Shown: positions 44,874-55,794, counted from the stretch's first letter. The stretch: DNA of 64,000 nucleotides from CAWCHZ01 sp963795555 (GCA_963795555.1 CAWCHZ010000001.1:248001-312000), one strand, 5' to 3'. Numbers and translations are program-made. Notes: a model not told the origin generated them from the sequence alone.

Positions 44874-45849
44874 CTCGCTCACGACGCCATGGGCGCTCGG
44901 CCCGCTGACGATCCCCAACCGCGTCGTGCTGGCGCCGCTGGCGGGCATTGGCAACTGGTTCGTGCGGCTGCAGGCCCGTCGCTACGGCGCCGGCCTGGTC
45001 GTCTCCGAGATGGTGTCCTCGCACGCGGTCCACTACCGCAACCCGCGCACCTGCACGGAGCTGCTGCGGCTGCATCCCGACGAGCACCCGGTGGCCGTGC
45101 AGCTGTTCGGCCAGGATCCGGCGATCATGCGCTCGGCGGCCGCGCGCGTGGCCGCGGCGGGCGCGGACGTGATCGACATCAACATGGGCTGTCCCGTGCC
45201 TAAGGTCTGCAAGACCGGCGCCGGTGCGGCATTGCTGGGCGACCACGATCGCGCCGTCGCGATCGCCGAGGCGGCGCGCGAGGGCAGCGGCCTGCCGGTG
45301 ACCGTCAAGCTGCGTTGCGGACGTCGTCCTGGCTCGGACGAGGGGATCGAGCTGGCGCGGCGACTGGCGACCGAGGCCGGCGTTGCGGCGCTCGCGCTGC
45401 ACCCGCGCCACGCCTCCCAGCAGCATCGCGGCCGCCCCGACTACGCGCTCGCGCGCGCGGCCGTCCGCGAGCTGCCGGTTCCGGTGATCATCTCCGGTGG
45501 CCTCTGCGACGCCGCCACGACGCGCGCGGTCTTCGAGCAGACGGGCGCCGCCGCGGTGATGCTGGCGCGCGGCTCGCTGGGCAACCCCTGGCTGTTTGCC
45601 GAGCTGGTGGGCGCCCGCGATCGACCGCCGAGCCCGGCCGAGGTGCGCGCCGAGCTCGACTGGGTGATCGCCCGCGCGATCGAGCATCTCGGCGTCGAGC
45701 GCGCCGGGCGCTACCTGCGCAAGTTCTATCCCTGGTACGCGGGACGCCTGGGCGCCGGGCCGCAGGCGACCGACGCGCTCCAGCGCGCCGCCACGATCGA
45801 GCAGGCGCGCGCGCTGCTGGACCGCCTCGGCGAGCCGCTGGCGGCGTGA
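44866..45849 (+). CDS. dusB: tRNA-dihydrouridine synthase (DusB-like)
   Basis: 327 residues, FMN-dependent TIM barrel. LAPLAGIGNWFVRLQARRYGAGLVVSEMVSS, DINMGCPVPKVCKTGAGAALL (with the catalytic Cys in MGCP-x-KV) and VMLARGSLGNPWLF are typical of Dus enzymes, which reduce uridines in the D-loop of tRNA. ATG 44866 overlaps coaX. The 3' end is tandemly triplicated. Confidence 0.93.
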   Translation: MPDSLTTPWALGPLTIPNRVVLAPLAGIGNWFVRLQARRYGAGLVVSEMVSSHAVHYRNPRTCTELLRLHPDEHPVAVQLFGQDPAIMRSAAARVAAAGADVIDINMGCPVPKVCKTGAGAALLGDHDRAVAIAEAAREGSGLPVTVKLRCGRRPGSDEGIELARRLATEAGVAALALHPRHASQQHRGRPDYALARAAVRELPVPVIISGGLCDAATTRAVFEQTGAAAVMLARGSLGNPWLFAELVGARDRPPSPAEVRAELDWVIARAIEHLGVERAGRYLRKFYPWYAGRLGAGPQATDALQRAATIEQARALLDRLGEPLAA

Positions 45850-45909
45850 ACGGGCTCGGCGAGCCGCTGACGGCGTGAACCGCCTCGGCGAGCCGCTGGC
45901 GGCCTGAAT
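45823..45909 (+). repeat. 29-bp tandem triplication carrying the dusB stop codon
   Basis: Three units at 45823-45851, 45852-45880 and 45881-45909 share CTCGGCGAGCCGCTG and a terminal TGA. The codon at 45847-45849 ends dusB; copies at 45876-45878 and 45905-45907 fall in the other two frames, so stops are available in all three frames. Confidence 0.95.
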
Positions 45910-45918
45910 GGCCGCCGC

Positions 45919-45924
45919 TATACT
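45919..45924 (+). promoter_or_regulatory. -10 element of greA
   Basis: TATACT, nearly consensus, 118 bp before the greA ATG. The leader between them can form GC hairpins (CCGGACCCGAATGTCCGTCCGGG and GTGAGCCTGAGCAGGGGCTCAC). The -35 region overlaps the third dusB repeat unit and is weak. Confidence 0.5.
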
Positions 45925-46042
45925 GACCCGCCCTCCGGACCCGAATGTCCGTCCGGGTCGGCGGTGAGCCTGAGCAGGGGCTCACCCCGCACGACGCACG
46001 GACCGGAGAGCCAGCTCCTCACACCAGCCACTAGGAACGCCG

Positions 46043-46528
46043 ATGCCCAAGGACGTCATCCTCACCCCTGAAGGCCTGGAGAAGCTCAAGGCCGAGGTCG
46101 AGTACCTCAGCAATGACAAGCGCCGCGAGGTTGCCCAGCGCATCAAGGAGGCGCGCGAGTTCGGCGATATCGCGGAGAACGCCGAATACGACGACGCCAA
46201 GAACGAGCAGGCGATGCTCGAGGCGCGCATCGCGGTGCTCGAGGAGAAGCTGCGCGCGGCGTCGGTGATCGACTCCTCCGAGCTGTCCACCGACGTCGTG
46301 CGGATCGGCTCGGTGGTCCACGTCAAGGACGAGCGCACCGGCAAGTCGACCAAGTACACGATCGTCGGCTCGGCCGAGGCCAAGCCCGCCGAGAACCGCC
46401 TCTCCAACGAGTCGCCGGTCGGCAAGGCGCTGCTTGGTCACCGCCGCAACGAAACGGTGTCGGTACAGGTCCCGCGCGGCCCGGCGCGCAAGCTCAAGAT
46501 CACCAAGATCGACGTGGGGGTCCACTAG
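46043..46528 (+). CDS. greA: transcription elongation factor GreA
   Basis: 161 residues. The N-terminal coiled coil has the acidic tip needed for transcript cleavage (GDIAENAEYDDAKNEQ), and the C-terminal FKBP-like domain has VHVKDERTGKSTKYTIVGS and NESPVGKALLGHRRNETVSV. It rescues backtracked RNA polymerase. It has its own promoter and a ~115-base structured leader. The lysS coding sequence begins two bases after its stop. Confidence 0.96.
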   Translation: MPKDVILTPEGLEKLKAEVEYLSNDKRREVAQRIKEAREFGDIAENAEYDDAKNEQAMLEARIAVLEEKLRAASVIDSSELSTDVVRIGSVVHVKDERTGKSTKYTIVGSAEAKPAENRLSNESPVGKALLGHRRNETVSVQVPRGPARKLKITKIDVGVH

Positions 46529-46530
46529 CC

Positions 46531-48012
46531 CTGGCGGACTCGGACGAGCAGCGCGAGCTGCCGGAGATCCTCGCCGCGCGCCGGCGCAAGCTCGAGCAGC
46601 TGCGCGCGGCCGGCGTCGACCCGTTCCCGCACTCCTTCCCCGGGGTCGAGCAGATCGCGGAGATCCAGGCGCTGCACGCGGACCTGCCGACCGGCGCCGA
46701 GACGCAGAGCGCCCACCGCGTCGCCGGGCGCCTGGCCGCGCGACGCGGCCAGGGCCGGGCGGCGTTCCTGGACCTCGTCGATCGCTCCGGTCGCCTGCAG
46801 CTGCACGCTCGCCTCGACGTGCTCGGCGCCGAGCGTCTCGAGCGACTGCTGTCGCTCGACCTCGGCGACCTGATCGGCGTCGATGGAACGGCGTTTCGCT
46901 CACGCAGCGGCGAGCTGTCGCTGCGCGTCGACGACTACACGCTGCTGGCCAAGTCGCTGCGGCCGCCGCCCGGCAAGCACCACGGCCTCCAGGACGTCGA
47001 GACGCGCCTGCGCCAGCGCGAGCTCGATCTGGTTGGCAACGCCGAGACGCGCGAGCTGTTCGTCATGCGCGCGCGCGTAATCACGGCGGTGCGGCGCTTC
47101 CTCGACGAGCGCGGCTTCATCGAGGTCGAGACGCCGGTGCTCCAGCCGCTCTATGGCGGCGCGCTGGCGCGGCCCTTCGTCACCCACCACAACGCGCTCG
47201 ACCGCGACCTCTACCTGCGGATTGCCACCGAGCTCTACCTCAAGCGCTGCATCGTCGGCGGGCTGGAGCGCGTCTACGAGCTGGGCAAGGACTTCCGCAA
47301 CGAGGGGCTGTCGCCCAAGCACAACCCCGAGTTCACGATGCTCGAGTGGTATGAGGCCTACGCCGACTACCGGGACATCGCCGGCCGCTGCGAGCAGCTC
47401 GTTGGGACCGTGGCGGAGGAGGTCGGCTATCGCGGCGAGGTCTCGCTGGCCCCCCCGTGGCGGCGCGAGACGCTGCGCGACGCGATCGCGCAGCGCACCG
47501 GCATCGACATCCGCGAGCAGCGCGAGCGCAACGCGCTCGCCGCGGCGATGGAGGCGCGCGGGCTGCACGCGCCGGCTGAGGACAGCTGGGCCCAGCTCGT
47601 CGACGAGCTGGTCTCCAAGCACGTCGAGCCGACGCTGCACGAGCCGACGTTCCTCTTCGACTACCCGGTCGAGATGTCGCCGTTCGCCAAGCGCCATCGC
47701 AGCGAGGAGGGGCTGGTCGAGCGCTTCGAAGCGTTCTGCCTGGGTATCGAGATCGCGAATGCCTTCAGCGAGCTCAACGACCCCGACGACCAGCGCGTCC
47801 GCTTCCAGCAGCAGGCGCGGGCCGCGCGCGCGGGTGACGAGGAGGCCCAGCCCTACGACGAGCTCTTCCTGCAGGCGCTCGAGCACGGCATGCCACCGAC
47901 CGGCGGCATCGGGATCGGCATCGATCGCCTGGTCATGGTGCTCAGCGGACGGCGCTCGATCCGCGACGTCGTGCTCTTCCCGGCGCTGCGCGATCCGCTG
48001 CCCGGCGACTGA
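46531..48012 (+). CDS. lysS: lysyl-tRNA synthetase (class II)
   Basis: 493 residues if started at CTG 46531, matching the usual ~490-510. The frame has no ATG, GTG or TTG between greA and 46819; starting at GTG 46819 would remove most of the N-terminal anticodon-binding domain. The sequence ADSDEQRELPEILAARRRKLEQLRAAGVDPFPHSF right after the CTG is a normal LysS opening. Class II motifs follow: RRFLDERGFIEVETPVLQPLYGGALARPF (motif 1), YELGKDFRNEG and TMLEWYEAYADY (motif 2), and GIGIGIDRLVMVL (motif 3). Confidence 0.93.
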   Translation: MADSDEQRELPEILAARRRKLEQLRAAGVDPFPHSFPGVEQIAEIQALHADLPTGAETQSAHRVAGRLAARRGQGRAAFLDLVDRSGRLQLHARLDVLGAERLERLLSLDLGDLIGVDGTAFRSRSGELSLRVDDYTLLAKSLRPPPGKHHGLQDVETRLRQRELDLVGNAETRELFVMRARVITAVRRFLDERGFIEVETPVLQPLYGGALARPFVTHHNALDRDLYLRIATELYLKRCIVGGLERVYELGKDFRNEGLSPKHNPEFTMLEWYEAYADYRDIAGRCEQLVGTVAEEVGYRGEVSLAPPWRRETLRDAIAQRTGIDIREQRERNALAAAMEARGLHAPAEDSWAQLVDELVSKHVEPTLHEPTFLFDYPVEMSPFAKRHRSEEGLVERFEAFCLGIEIANAFSELNDPDDQRVRFQQQARAARAGDEEAQPYDELFLQALEHGMPPTGGIGIGIDRLVMVLSGRRSIRDVVLFPALRDPLPGD

Positions 48013-48081
48013 GCGGCGCGGGTCCGGGCACCCGGCCGCCCGCTGCCCGCGCCTCGCCGGGCCTAGCCGAACGTACCATCG

Positions 48082-48117
48082 GCCCCTAACGGAAGTCCCG
48101 TTGGCCCCTGGTAGACT
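48082..48117 (+). promoter_or_regulatory. putative clpC promoter/operator
   Basis: TAGACT (48112-48117) is a good -10. Upstream, AACGG (48088-48092) and CCGTT (48098-48102) form an inverted repeat flanked by direct GGCCCCT copies (48081, 48103). A regulator site overlapping the promoter is plausible for a stress ATPase gene, but it does not match the CtsR or HspR (HAIR) consensus. Confidence 0.4.
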
Positions 48118-48276
48118 GGGCTATGGCCGCCAAGAACCACGACGCCGCTCAGCGATTCGGCCCGTCGGGTCGAATACGAGAGGGCAGTCGGGGGTTTTTG
48201 CGTCCCCTCGATCCGTCACCAGGCACACCAGCTAGAGCAGTCGCACCGGCGTAGCGCAGCGGGAAGGAAGCAGTTC
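48118..48276 (+). other. clpC leader region
   Basis: A ~160-base leader lies between the presumed transcription start and clpC. It includes a 43-codon open frame (ATG 48123 to TAG near 48252) that I cannot support as a gene. GAGGGCAG...TTTTTGCGTCCCCTCG can fold into a weak hairpin with a T-run in its loop. GGGAAGGAAGC before 48277 is the clpC ribosome-binding site. Confidence 0.4.
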
Positions 48277-50847
<2,571 letters not shown>

Positions 50848-50871
50848 TTGCCACTCGATCGCCGTGCGCCT

Positions 50872-50892
50872 CCGCCCCTAACACGAGGGCGG
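50872..50892 (+). terminator. hairpin after clpC
   Basis: CCGCCC (50872-50877) pairs with GGGCGG (50887-50892) across a nine-base loop, 25 bp after the clpC stop. It lacks a T-run; termination is a guess from position. Confidence 0.4.
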
Positions 50893-50984
50893 TGGCGCCC
50901 GGCGTCGGTGGCGACAGCCTGATCGACGAGACGGCCGCGAGCCACGCGCGCGGTGGCGTCGGATGCGCCGCGTAGTCTCGGGGA

Positions 50985-52508
50985 GTGGCTCGTCCCGCCA
51001 GCATCCACGTCTGCTCGAGCTGTGGCCACGCCACCGTCAAGTGGCGAGGGCAGTGCCCCGGCTGCGGCGCCTGGAACACGCTCGTCGAGGAGGCGGTGCC
51101 CGTGGCCGGGCCGGCCCGAGCCGGCGTGGGCGCCGGCTCGCGCCACGCTCGCGCCACCGCGCCGGTGGCGCTCGATGACGTCGCGGCCGCGCCGGTCGCG
51201 CGCCTGCGCACGGGGATCGGAGAGCTCGACCGGGTGCTCGGCGGTGGCATCGTCCCGGGCTCGCTGGTGCTGATCGGCGGCTCGCCGGGGATCGGCAAGT
51301 CGACGCTGACGACGATGGCGCTGGCCAACCTGGTCAGCGCGGGCGCCCGCACGCTCTACGTCAGCGCCGAGGAGTCCGCGCAGCAGATCCGCCTGCGCGC
51401 CGAGCGCCTGCCGCCGGCGGCGATGCGCCTGCCGGTGGTGGCCGAGACCGACCTCGAGACGGTGCTCGTGACGCTCGAGCGCGAGCGCCCCGACGTCTGC
51501 GTGATCGACTCGGTGCAGACGCTGCACTGCTCCGGCTTGTCCGGTGCGCCCGGCTCGGTCGGCCAGGTGCGCGAGGCCGCCGGCGAGCTGCTGCGACTCG
51601 CCAAGTCGCGCGGGATCGCCGTGCTGCTCGTCGGCCATGTGACCAAGGACGGCGCCCTCGCCGGCCCGCGCGTGCTCGAGCACCTCGTCGACTGCGTGCT
51701 GCAGTTCGAGGGCGAGCGCGAGCGCACCTACCGCACGCTGCGCTCGCTCAAGAACCGCTTCGGCGCCACGCACGACGTCGGCGTGTTCGAGATGCGCTCG
51801 GGCGGATTGGTCGAGGTGCTCGACGCCTCGGCGCGCTTCGTCGGCGAGGCCACGCGCGCGCCCGGGAGCGTGGTCCTCGCCTCGATCGAGGGCTCGCGGC
51901 CGCTGCTGGTCGAGGTCCAGGCGCTGGTGGCGCCGTCCGAGCTGGACCCCCCGCGGCGTGTCGTCTCCGGGATCGACCGCAACCGCCTGGCGCTCGTGCT
52001 CGCGGTGCTGGCACGCCACGGGGGGGTTGGGGTCGGCGGCGCTGACGTCTTCGTCAACGTCGTCGGTGGCGTGCGCGTCGACGAGCCGGGCGCCGACCTG
52101 GCGGTCGCGCTCGCGGTCGCCAGCGCCGCCCGCGGCGTGCCGCTGGGCGCTGGCGTCGGGTCGGGCGCGCCGGTTGTGACGGACGCCGCGGCCCGGGCGG
52201 GCGCCACACCGGCCTGCTTTGGGGAGATCGGCCTGACGGGCGAGGTGCGCTCGGTGGCCCACGCCGACCGGCGCATCGCCGAGGCGACGAAGTTCAAGCT
52301 CGCCCCTGTGCTCGCCCCAGTTGGTGCCGGACATGGAGCGCACGAGGTCGGCACGTTGCGCGCGGCGCTGCGCGTCGCCCTGCCACACGCCGGCCGTCGC
52401 GTCACGTCGCGGGGTGGCGCCGACGGAGATCTTGCCGGGGTCTCGTCACAGCCCGCAAAAACCGCGGATTTGCGGCCAAAAAGTGAGGCTTTAACCAGCT
52501 ATAATTAG
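50985..52508 (+). CDS. radA: DNA repair protein RadA/Sms
   Basis: 507 residues. The zinc finger is C-x2-C-xn-C-x2-C (CSSCGHATVKWRGQCPGCGAWNT). The RecA-like core has Walker A GGSPGIGKST (~100) and the RadA-specific KNRFGATHDVGVFEM. The C-terminal Lon-like domain has NVVGGVRVDEPGADLAVALAVASA and GEIGLTGEVRSV. It promotes branch migration in recombination. GTG 50985. Its last codons contain the TATAAT of the disA promoter. Confidence 0.95.
   Translation: MARPASIHVCSSCGHATVKWRGQCPGCGAWNTLVEEAVPVAGPARAGVGAGSRHARATAPVALDDVAAAPVARLRTGIGELDRVLGGGIVPGSLVLIGGSPGIGKSTLTTMALANLVSAGARTLYVSAEESAQQIRLRAERLPPAAMRLPVVAETDLETVLVTLERERPDVCVIDSVQTLHCSGLSGAPGSVGQVREAAGELLRLAKSRGIAVLLVGHVTKDGALAGPRVLEHLVDCVLQFEGERERTYRTLRSLKNRFGATHDVGVFEMRSGGLVEVLDASARFVGEATRAPGSVVLASIEGSRPLLVEVQALVAPSELDPPRRVVSGIDRNRLALVLAVLARHGGVGVGGADVFVNVVGGVRVDEPGADLAVALAVASAARGVPLGAGVGSGAPVVTDAAARAGATPACFGEIGLTGEVRSVAHADRRIAEATKFKLAPVLAPVGAGHGAHEVGTLRAALRVALPHAGRRVTSRGGADGDLAGVSSQPAKTADLRPKSEALTSYN
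52500..52505 (+). promoter_or_regulatory. disA promoter -10 inside the radA 3' end
   Basis: A perfect TATAAT, only 11 bp before the disA ATG (52516). The transcript would begin about 52511-52513, so disA may have an almost leaderless message separate from radA read-through. The -35 is weak. Confidence 0.55.
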
Positions 52509-52515
52509 CGTTTCC

Positions 52516-53628
52516 ATGCAGTCTCGAGTCGGGGAAGAGCTCAAGGAGCTCGAATCAAGGCAAGAGCCCCGGCTCGTCAAGGCGCTGGAGATGGTCGCTC
52601 CCGGCACGACGTTGCGGGAGGGCATCGACAACATCGTCCACGCCCGCACCGGTGGCCTGATCACCATCGGCGACCCCGACGAGCTGAGCTTCCTGCTCTC
52701 GGGTGGCATTCGCCTCGACATCGACTACGCGCCCGCGCTGCTCTACCAGGTGGCGAAGATGGATGGCGCGATCATCCTCAGCGCCAATGCGACCAAGATC
52801 GCCTGGGCCAACGTCCAGCTGATGCCGGACCCGACGATCTTCTCGAGCGAGACCGGCACCCGCCATCGCACCGCCGAGCGCGTCGCCAAGCAGACCGACG
52901 CGCTCGTGATCGCGATCTCCCAGCGTCGCCAGGTCGTCTCGCTCTATGTCGATGGCGTGAAGTACATCCTCGAGGACATCCCCGTTGTGCTGGCCAAGGC
53001 CAATCAGGCGCTGGCGACGCTGGACAAGTACCGCTCGCGCCTGGATCAGGTCTCGACCCGCCTGACCGCGCTGGAGTTCGAGGGCGGCGCGACGCTGCAC
53101 GATGTCCTGACCGTGCTGCAGCGCTCCGAGCTCGTGACGCGGATGGCGGTCGAGATCGAGCGCTACATCGTCGAGCTCGGCAGCGAGGGGCGCCTGATCG
53201 AGATGCAGCTCGACGAGACCATGGTCGGGGTCGCCGCCGACAAGGCGGCGCTCGTGCGCGACTACCTCGCCGAGGACAGCGACGAGTCCTTCGCCGAGGC
53301 GATCGACCAGCTCTCGCGCCTGCCGCATCCCGACCTGCTCGACTTCGGGCGGCTGTCCGAGCTGCTCGGCTACGACCGCAAGATCAACACGCTCGACTAC
53401 CCGGCCTCGCCGCGCGGGTATCGGATCCTCGGTCGGATCCCGCGCCTGCCGAAGATGGTCGTGCACGAGATCGTGCGGGAGTTCGGACGCCTCGAGGAGA
53501 TGCTTGCGGCGACGGACAACGAGCTGGAGACGGTCGGGGGGGTCGGAGAGATCCGTGCGAAGGACATCCGCGAGGGGCTTCGCCGGTTGCAGGAGATCAA
53601 CCTCGTGGATCGTTATCTGCAGACGTAG
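52516..53628 (+). CDS. disA: DNA integrity scanning diadenylate cyclase DisA
   Basis: 370 residues. The N-terminal DAC domain has the active-site motifs DGAIILS (~83) and GTRHRTAERV (~115). A helical spine and a C-terminal helix-hairpin-helix domain follow (ELETVGGVGEIRAKDIREGLRRL). It makes c-di-AMP from ATP and scans DNA for branched structures. Its place between radA and carD is the classical actinobacterial order. Confidence 0.96.
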   Translation: MQSRVGEELKELESRQEPRLVKALEMVAPGTTLREGIDNIVHARTGGLITIGDPDELSFLLSGGIRLDIDYAPALLYQVAKMDGAIILSANATKIAWANVQLMPDPTIFSSETGTRHRTAERVAKQTDALVIAISQRRQVVSLYVDGVKYILEDIPVVLAKANQALATLDKYRSRLDQVSTRLTALEFEGGATLHDVLTVLQRSELVTRMAVEIERYIVELGSEGRLIEMQLDETMVGVAADKAALVRDYLAEDSDESFAEAIDQLSRLPHPDLLDFGRLSELLGYDRKINTLDYPASPRGYRILGRIPRLPKMVVHEIVREFGRLEEMLAATDNELETVGGVGEIRAKDIREGLRRLQEINLVDRYLQT

Positions 53629-53650
53629 CGACCGCTGTGGTCACTGAACT

Positions 53651-53657
53651 AGGAGGA
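53651..53657 (+). promoter_or_regulatory. ribosome-binding site that points to an ATT start for carD
   Basis: AGGAGGA is a full-strength Shine-Dalgarno sequence. Five bases later is ATT ACT GAC CTG ATT GAA, in frame with carD. No ATG, GTG or TTG lies at a proper distance, and the next in-frame start (GTG 53714) has no comparable site. Confidence 0.55.
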
Positions 53658-53662
53658 CCCCG

Positions 53663-54238
53663 ATTACTGACCTGATTGAAGAGCAGCTTGAGGATCTCGA
53701 GGCAACTCGCGTTGTGGAGCAGATCGACTTCGAGGTGGGCGACAGCGTCGTCTACCCCCACCATGGGGCGGGCAAGGTCCTCAAGAAGGAGGACAAGGAG
53801 ATCCTCGGCGAGTGCCGGGAGTACCTGACGATCAAGATCCTCCACAACGACATGACCGTGATGGTCCCGACCGAGAACGCGGGCGTCGCGGGCCTGCGCC
53901 GGGTGATCGACGAGGAGACCGTCAAGAAGGTGCTCGCGGTGCTCGGCGATCAGTGCTCGGACATGCCCAAGAACTGGAACCGCCGCTTCAAGCACAACCG
54001 CGACAAGATCAAGACCGGCGACATCTACGAGCTCGCCGAGGTCGTGCGCAACCTGGCGATCCGCGAGAGCGAGAAGGGCCTGTCGACCGGCGAGAAGCAG
54101 ATGTTCACGCGCGCCAAGAAGATCCTCGCTTCCGAGCTGATGTACGCGCTGGAGATGGGCGAGGAGGAGGCCGAGGCGCACCTCGACGCGATCCTTGCGG
54201 AGTCCGCCGACGGACAGGTGGCGGTCGCCGCGGGCTAG
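53663..54238 (+). CDS. carD: CarD-family RNA polymerase-binding transcription regulator
   Basis: 191 residues if started at ATT 53663, 174 from GTG 53714. The CarD/TRCF-type RNA polymerase interaction domain opens FEVGDSVVYPHHGAGKVL. The helical C-terminal domain (TGDIYELAEVVRNLAIRESEKGLSTGEKQMFTRAKKILASELMYAL) contacts promoter DNA and stabilises open complexes. The strong Shine-Dalgarno site before the ATT makes the N-terminal extension (TDLIEEQLEDLEATRVVEQ) likely to be translated. A non-AUG start, as in infC, could make its synthesis depend on initiation-factor status; that is inference. Confidence 0.9.
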   Translation: MTDLIEEQLEDLEATRVVEQIDFEVGDSVVYPHHGAGKVLKKEDKEILGECREYLTIKILHNDMTVMVPTENAGVAGLRRVIDEETVKKVLAVLGDQCSDMPKNWNRRFKHNRDKIKTGDIYELAEVVRNLAIRESEKGLSTGEKQMFTRAKKILASELMYALEMGEEEAEAHLDAILAESADGQVAVAAG

Positions 54239-54266
54239 CGACGACCGGGCTTTCACGAGCGAACGG

Positions 54267-54941
54267 ATGGCGGTCGCGCTGATCGTGGCCGCGGGCGACG
54301 GCGAGCGCCTCGGTGCCGGGCTGCCGAAGGCGTTTGTCGCGCTCGCCGGTCGCCCGCTGCTGGAGTGGAGCGTCGCGGCGCTGGCGGCAGTGCCGGCGAT
54401 CGAGCGGATCGTCGTCGCCCTGCCCGCCGGGCACTCCGCGCCGGCCGGGACAGTTGGGGTCCGGGGTGGGGCCTCACGCTCGGAGTCGGTGCGCGCCGCG
54501 CTCACCGCCGCCGGTGAGGGTGACCCCATCCTCGTCCACGATGCCGCGCGTCCGCTGGTGACGGCAGAGCTGGCCGAGCGGGCGCTGGCCGCGCTCGAAC
54601 AGGGCGGCTGGGACGCGGTTGTCGCGGCGGCGCCGGTGACCGACACGATCAAGCGCGCCGAGCGCGACGGCGCCGGCGACCGCGTGGTCGAGACGCTCGA
54701 TCGCGCGCTGCTGTGGGCGGTGCAGACTCCGCAGGTCTTTCGCCGCGTCGCGCTGGAGTCGGCGCTGGCGGCGCCCGCCGAGGCGCTTGCGGCGGCCAGC
54801 GACGACGCTTCGCTGGTCGAGGCGGCTGGCGGCCGGGTCGCGGTGCTGGCCGCGCCGCGCGAGAACCTCAAGGTCACGACCGCGCTCGACCTGCGCCTCG
54901 CCGAGCTGCTGCTCGCCGAGCGCGAGGTCGCGACATGCTGA
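54267..54941 (+). CDS. ispD: 2-C-methyl-D-erythritol 4-phosphate cytidylyltransferase
   Basis: 224 residues. ALIVAAGDGERLGAGLPKAFVALAGRPLLEWS is the CTP-binding N-terminus; VRGGASRSESVRAAL, VHDAARPLVT and TPQVFRR follow. It makes CDP-methylerythritol in the MEP isoprenoid pathway, and its partner ispF lies 850 bp downstream. ATG 54267. The end of the gene and the start of the next share a 29-bp duplication. Confidence 0.95.
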   Translation: MAVALIVAAGDGERLGAGLPKAFVALAGRPLLEWSVAALAAVPAIERIVVALPAGHSAPAGTVGVRGGASRSESVRAALTAAGEGDPILVHDAARPLVTAELAERALAALEQGGWDAVVAAAPVTDTIKRAERDGAGDRVVETLDRALLWAVQTPQVFRRVALESALAAPAEALAAASDDASLVEAAGGRVAVLAAPRENLKVTTALDLRLAELLLAEREVATC

Positions 54942-54975
54942 CCGACCACCACCAGGCAGCGGCATGCTGACCGAC
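54930..54975 (+). repeat. 29-bp-spaced duplication at the ispD/PHP junction
   Basis: GCGACATGCTGACCGAC (54930-54946) and GCGGCATGCTGACCGAC (54959-54975). Each holds ATGCTGA, in which a start for the PHP gene and a TGA overlap. The second copy is the real start; the first ends ispD. The ancestral junction was probably one overlap that duplicated. Confidence 0.85.
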
Positions 54976-55794
54976 TATCACGTCCACCTGCGCCCGGACG
55001 AGCCCGACACGCCGGCGTCGCGCTACCTGACGGCGGCCAACGCCGAGCGCTACCGCGAGCGCGCGAGCGCCGAGGGTGTGCAGGAGCTGGGCGTCAGCGA
55101 GCACGTCCACCGCTTCGCGGCGGCGCTGGAGGTCTGGACGCATCCGTTCTGGCGCGAGCACGCCGTCGATGACATCGACGCCTACTGCGAGCTGATCCGC
55201 GAGCAAACCGATCTGCGGCTGGGCATCGAGGCGGACTTCATTCCCCGGCGCGAGGATCGCATGGCGACGCTGTTGGAGGCGCGCGAGTGGGACTACGTCG
55301 TCGGCTCGGTGCACTTCCTCTCCGACGAGGCCGTCGACGCCAACGGCACGCACGATGTCTGGCAGCGCGGCAGGAGCGCCGACGCGATCTGGCGGCGCTA
55401 CTTCCAGCTGCTCGGCGAGGCGGCGCGCAGCGGGCTGTTCGACGTCCTCGCGCACCCCGACCTCGTCAAGGTCTGGGGCAGCACGCGGCCACTGCCCGAG
55501 GGCGACCTGCGCCGCTACTACGAGCTGGCGATGGACGGCATCGCCGAGTCGCGGATCGCGATCGAGCTCTCGACCGCGGGGCTGCGCAAGCCGGTCGGGG
55601 AGATCTACCCGTCGCGCGACTTCCTGGAGATGTGCGTGCAGGCCGGCTGCCCGGTCGCGCTGTCCTCCGACGCCCACCTGCCCGAGCAGATCGCCTACGG
55701 CTATGAGCAGGCGCTGGAGCTGCTGGACGCCGTTGGGGTCCGTGAGCTGTGCGTCTTCGAAGGGCGCCGACGCCGGCTGGAGCCGATCGGGTGA
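54964..55794 (+). CDS. PHP-domain phosphoesterase, histidinol-phosphatase (HisK) type
   Basis: 276 residues. TDYHVHLRPDEPD (first metal-binding His pair), GVSEHVHRF, GIEADFIP, YVVGSVHFL, DVLAHPDLVKVWG and ALSSDAHLPEQIAYGYEQA follow the HisK subgroup of PHP proteins. HisK hydrolyses histidinol phosphate, but some members have other phosphate-ester substrates, and the isoprenoid-gene context does not prove a histidine role. Its stop overlaps the ispF start. Confidence 0.82.
   Translation: MLTDYHVHLRPDEPDTPASRYLTAANAERYRERASAEGVQELGVSEHVHRFAAALEVWTHPFWREHAVDDIDAYCELIREQTDLRLGIEADFIPRREDRMATLLEAREWDYVVGSVHFLSDEAVDANGTHDVWQRGRSADAIWRRYFQLLGEAARSGLFDVLAHPDLVKVWGSTRPLPEGDLRRYYELAMDGIAESRIAIELSTAGLRKPVGEIYPSRDFLEMCVQAGCPVALSSDAHLPEQIAYGYEQALELLDAVGVRELCVFEGRRRRLEPIG

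Noticed and set aside
45823..45909. Tandem array considered as a CRISPR
   Set aside because: The units touch each other without spacers, lie over a stop codon and have only three copies; no cas genes are present. The same holds for 5091-5150, 22810-22881 and 63104-63160.
48123..48254. A 43-codon open frame in the clpC leader
   Set aside because: No ribosome-binding site and no recognisable sequence. It could be a leader peptide but cannot be supported.
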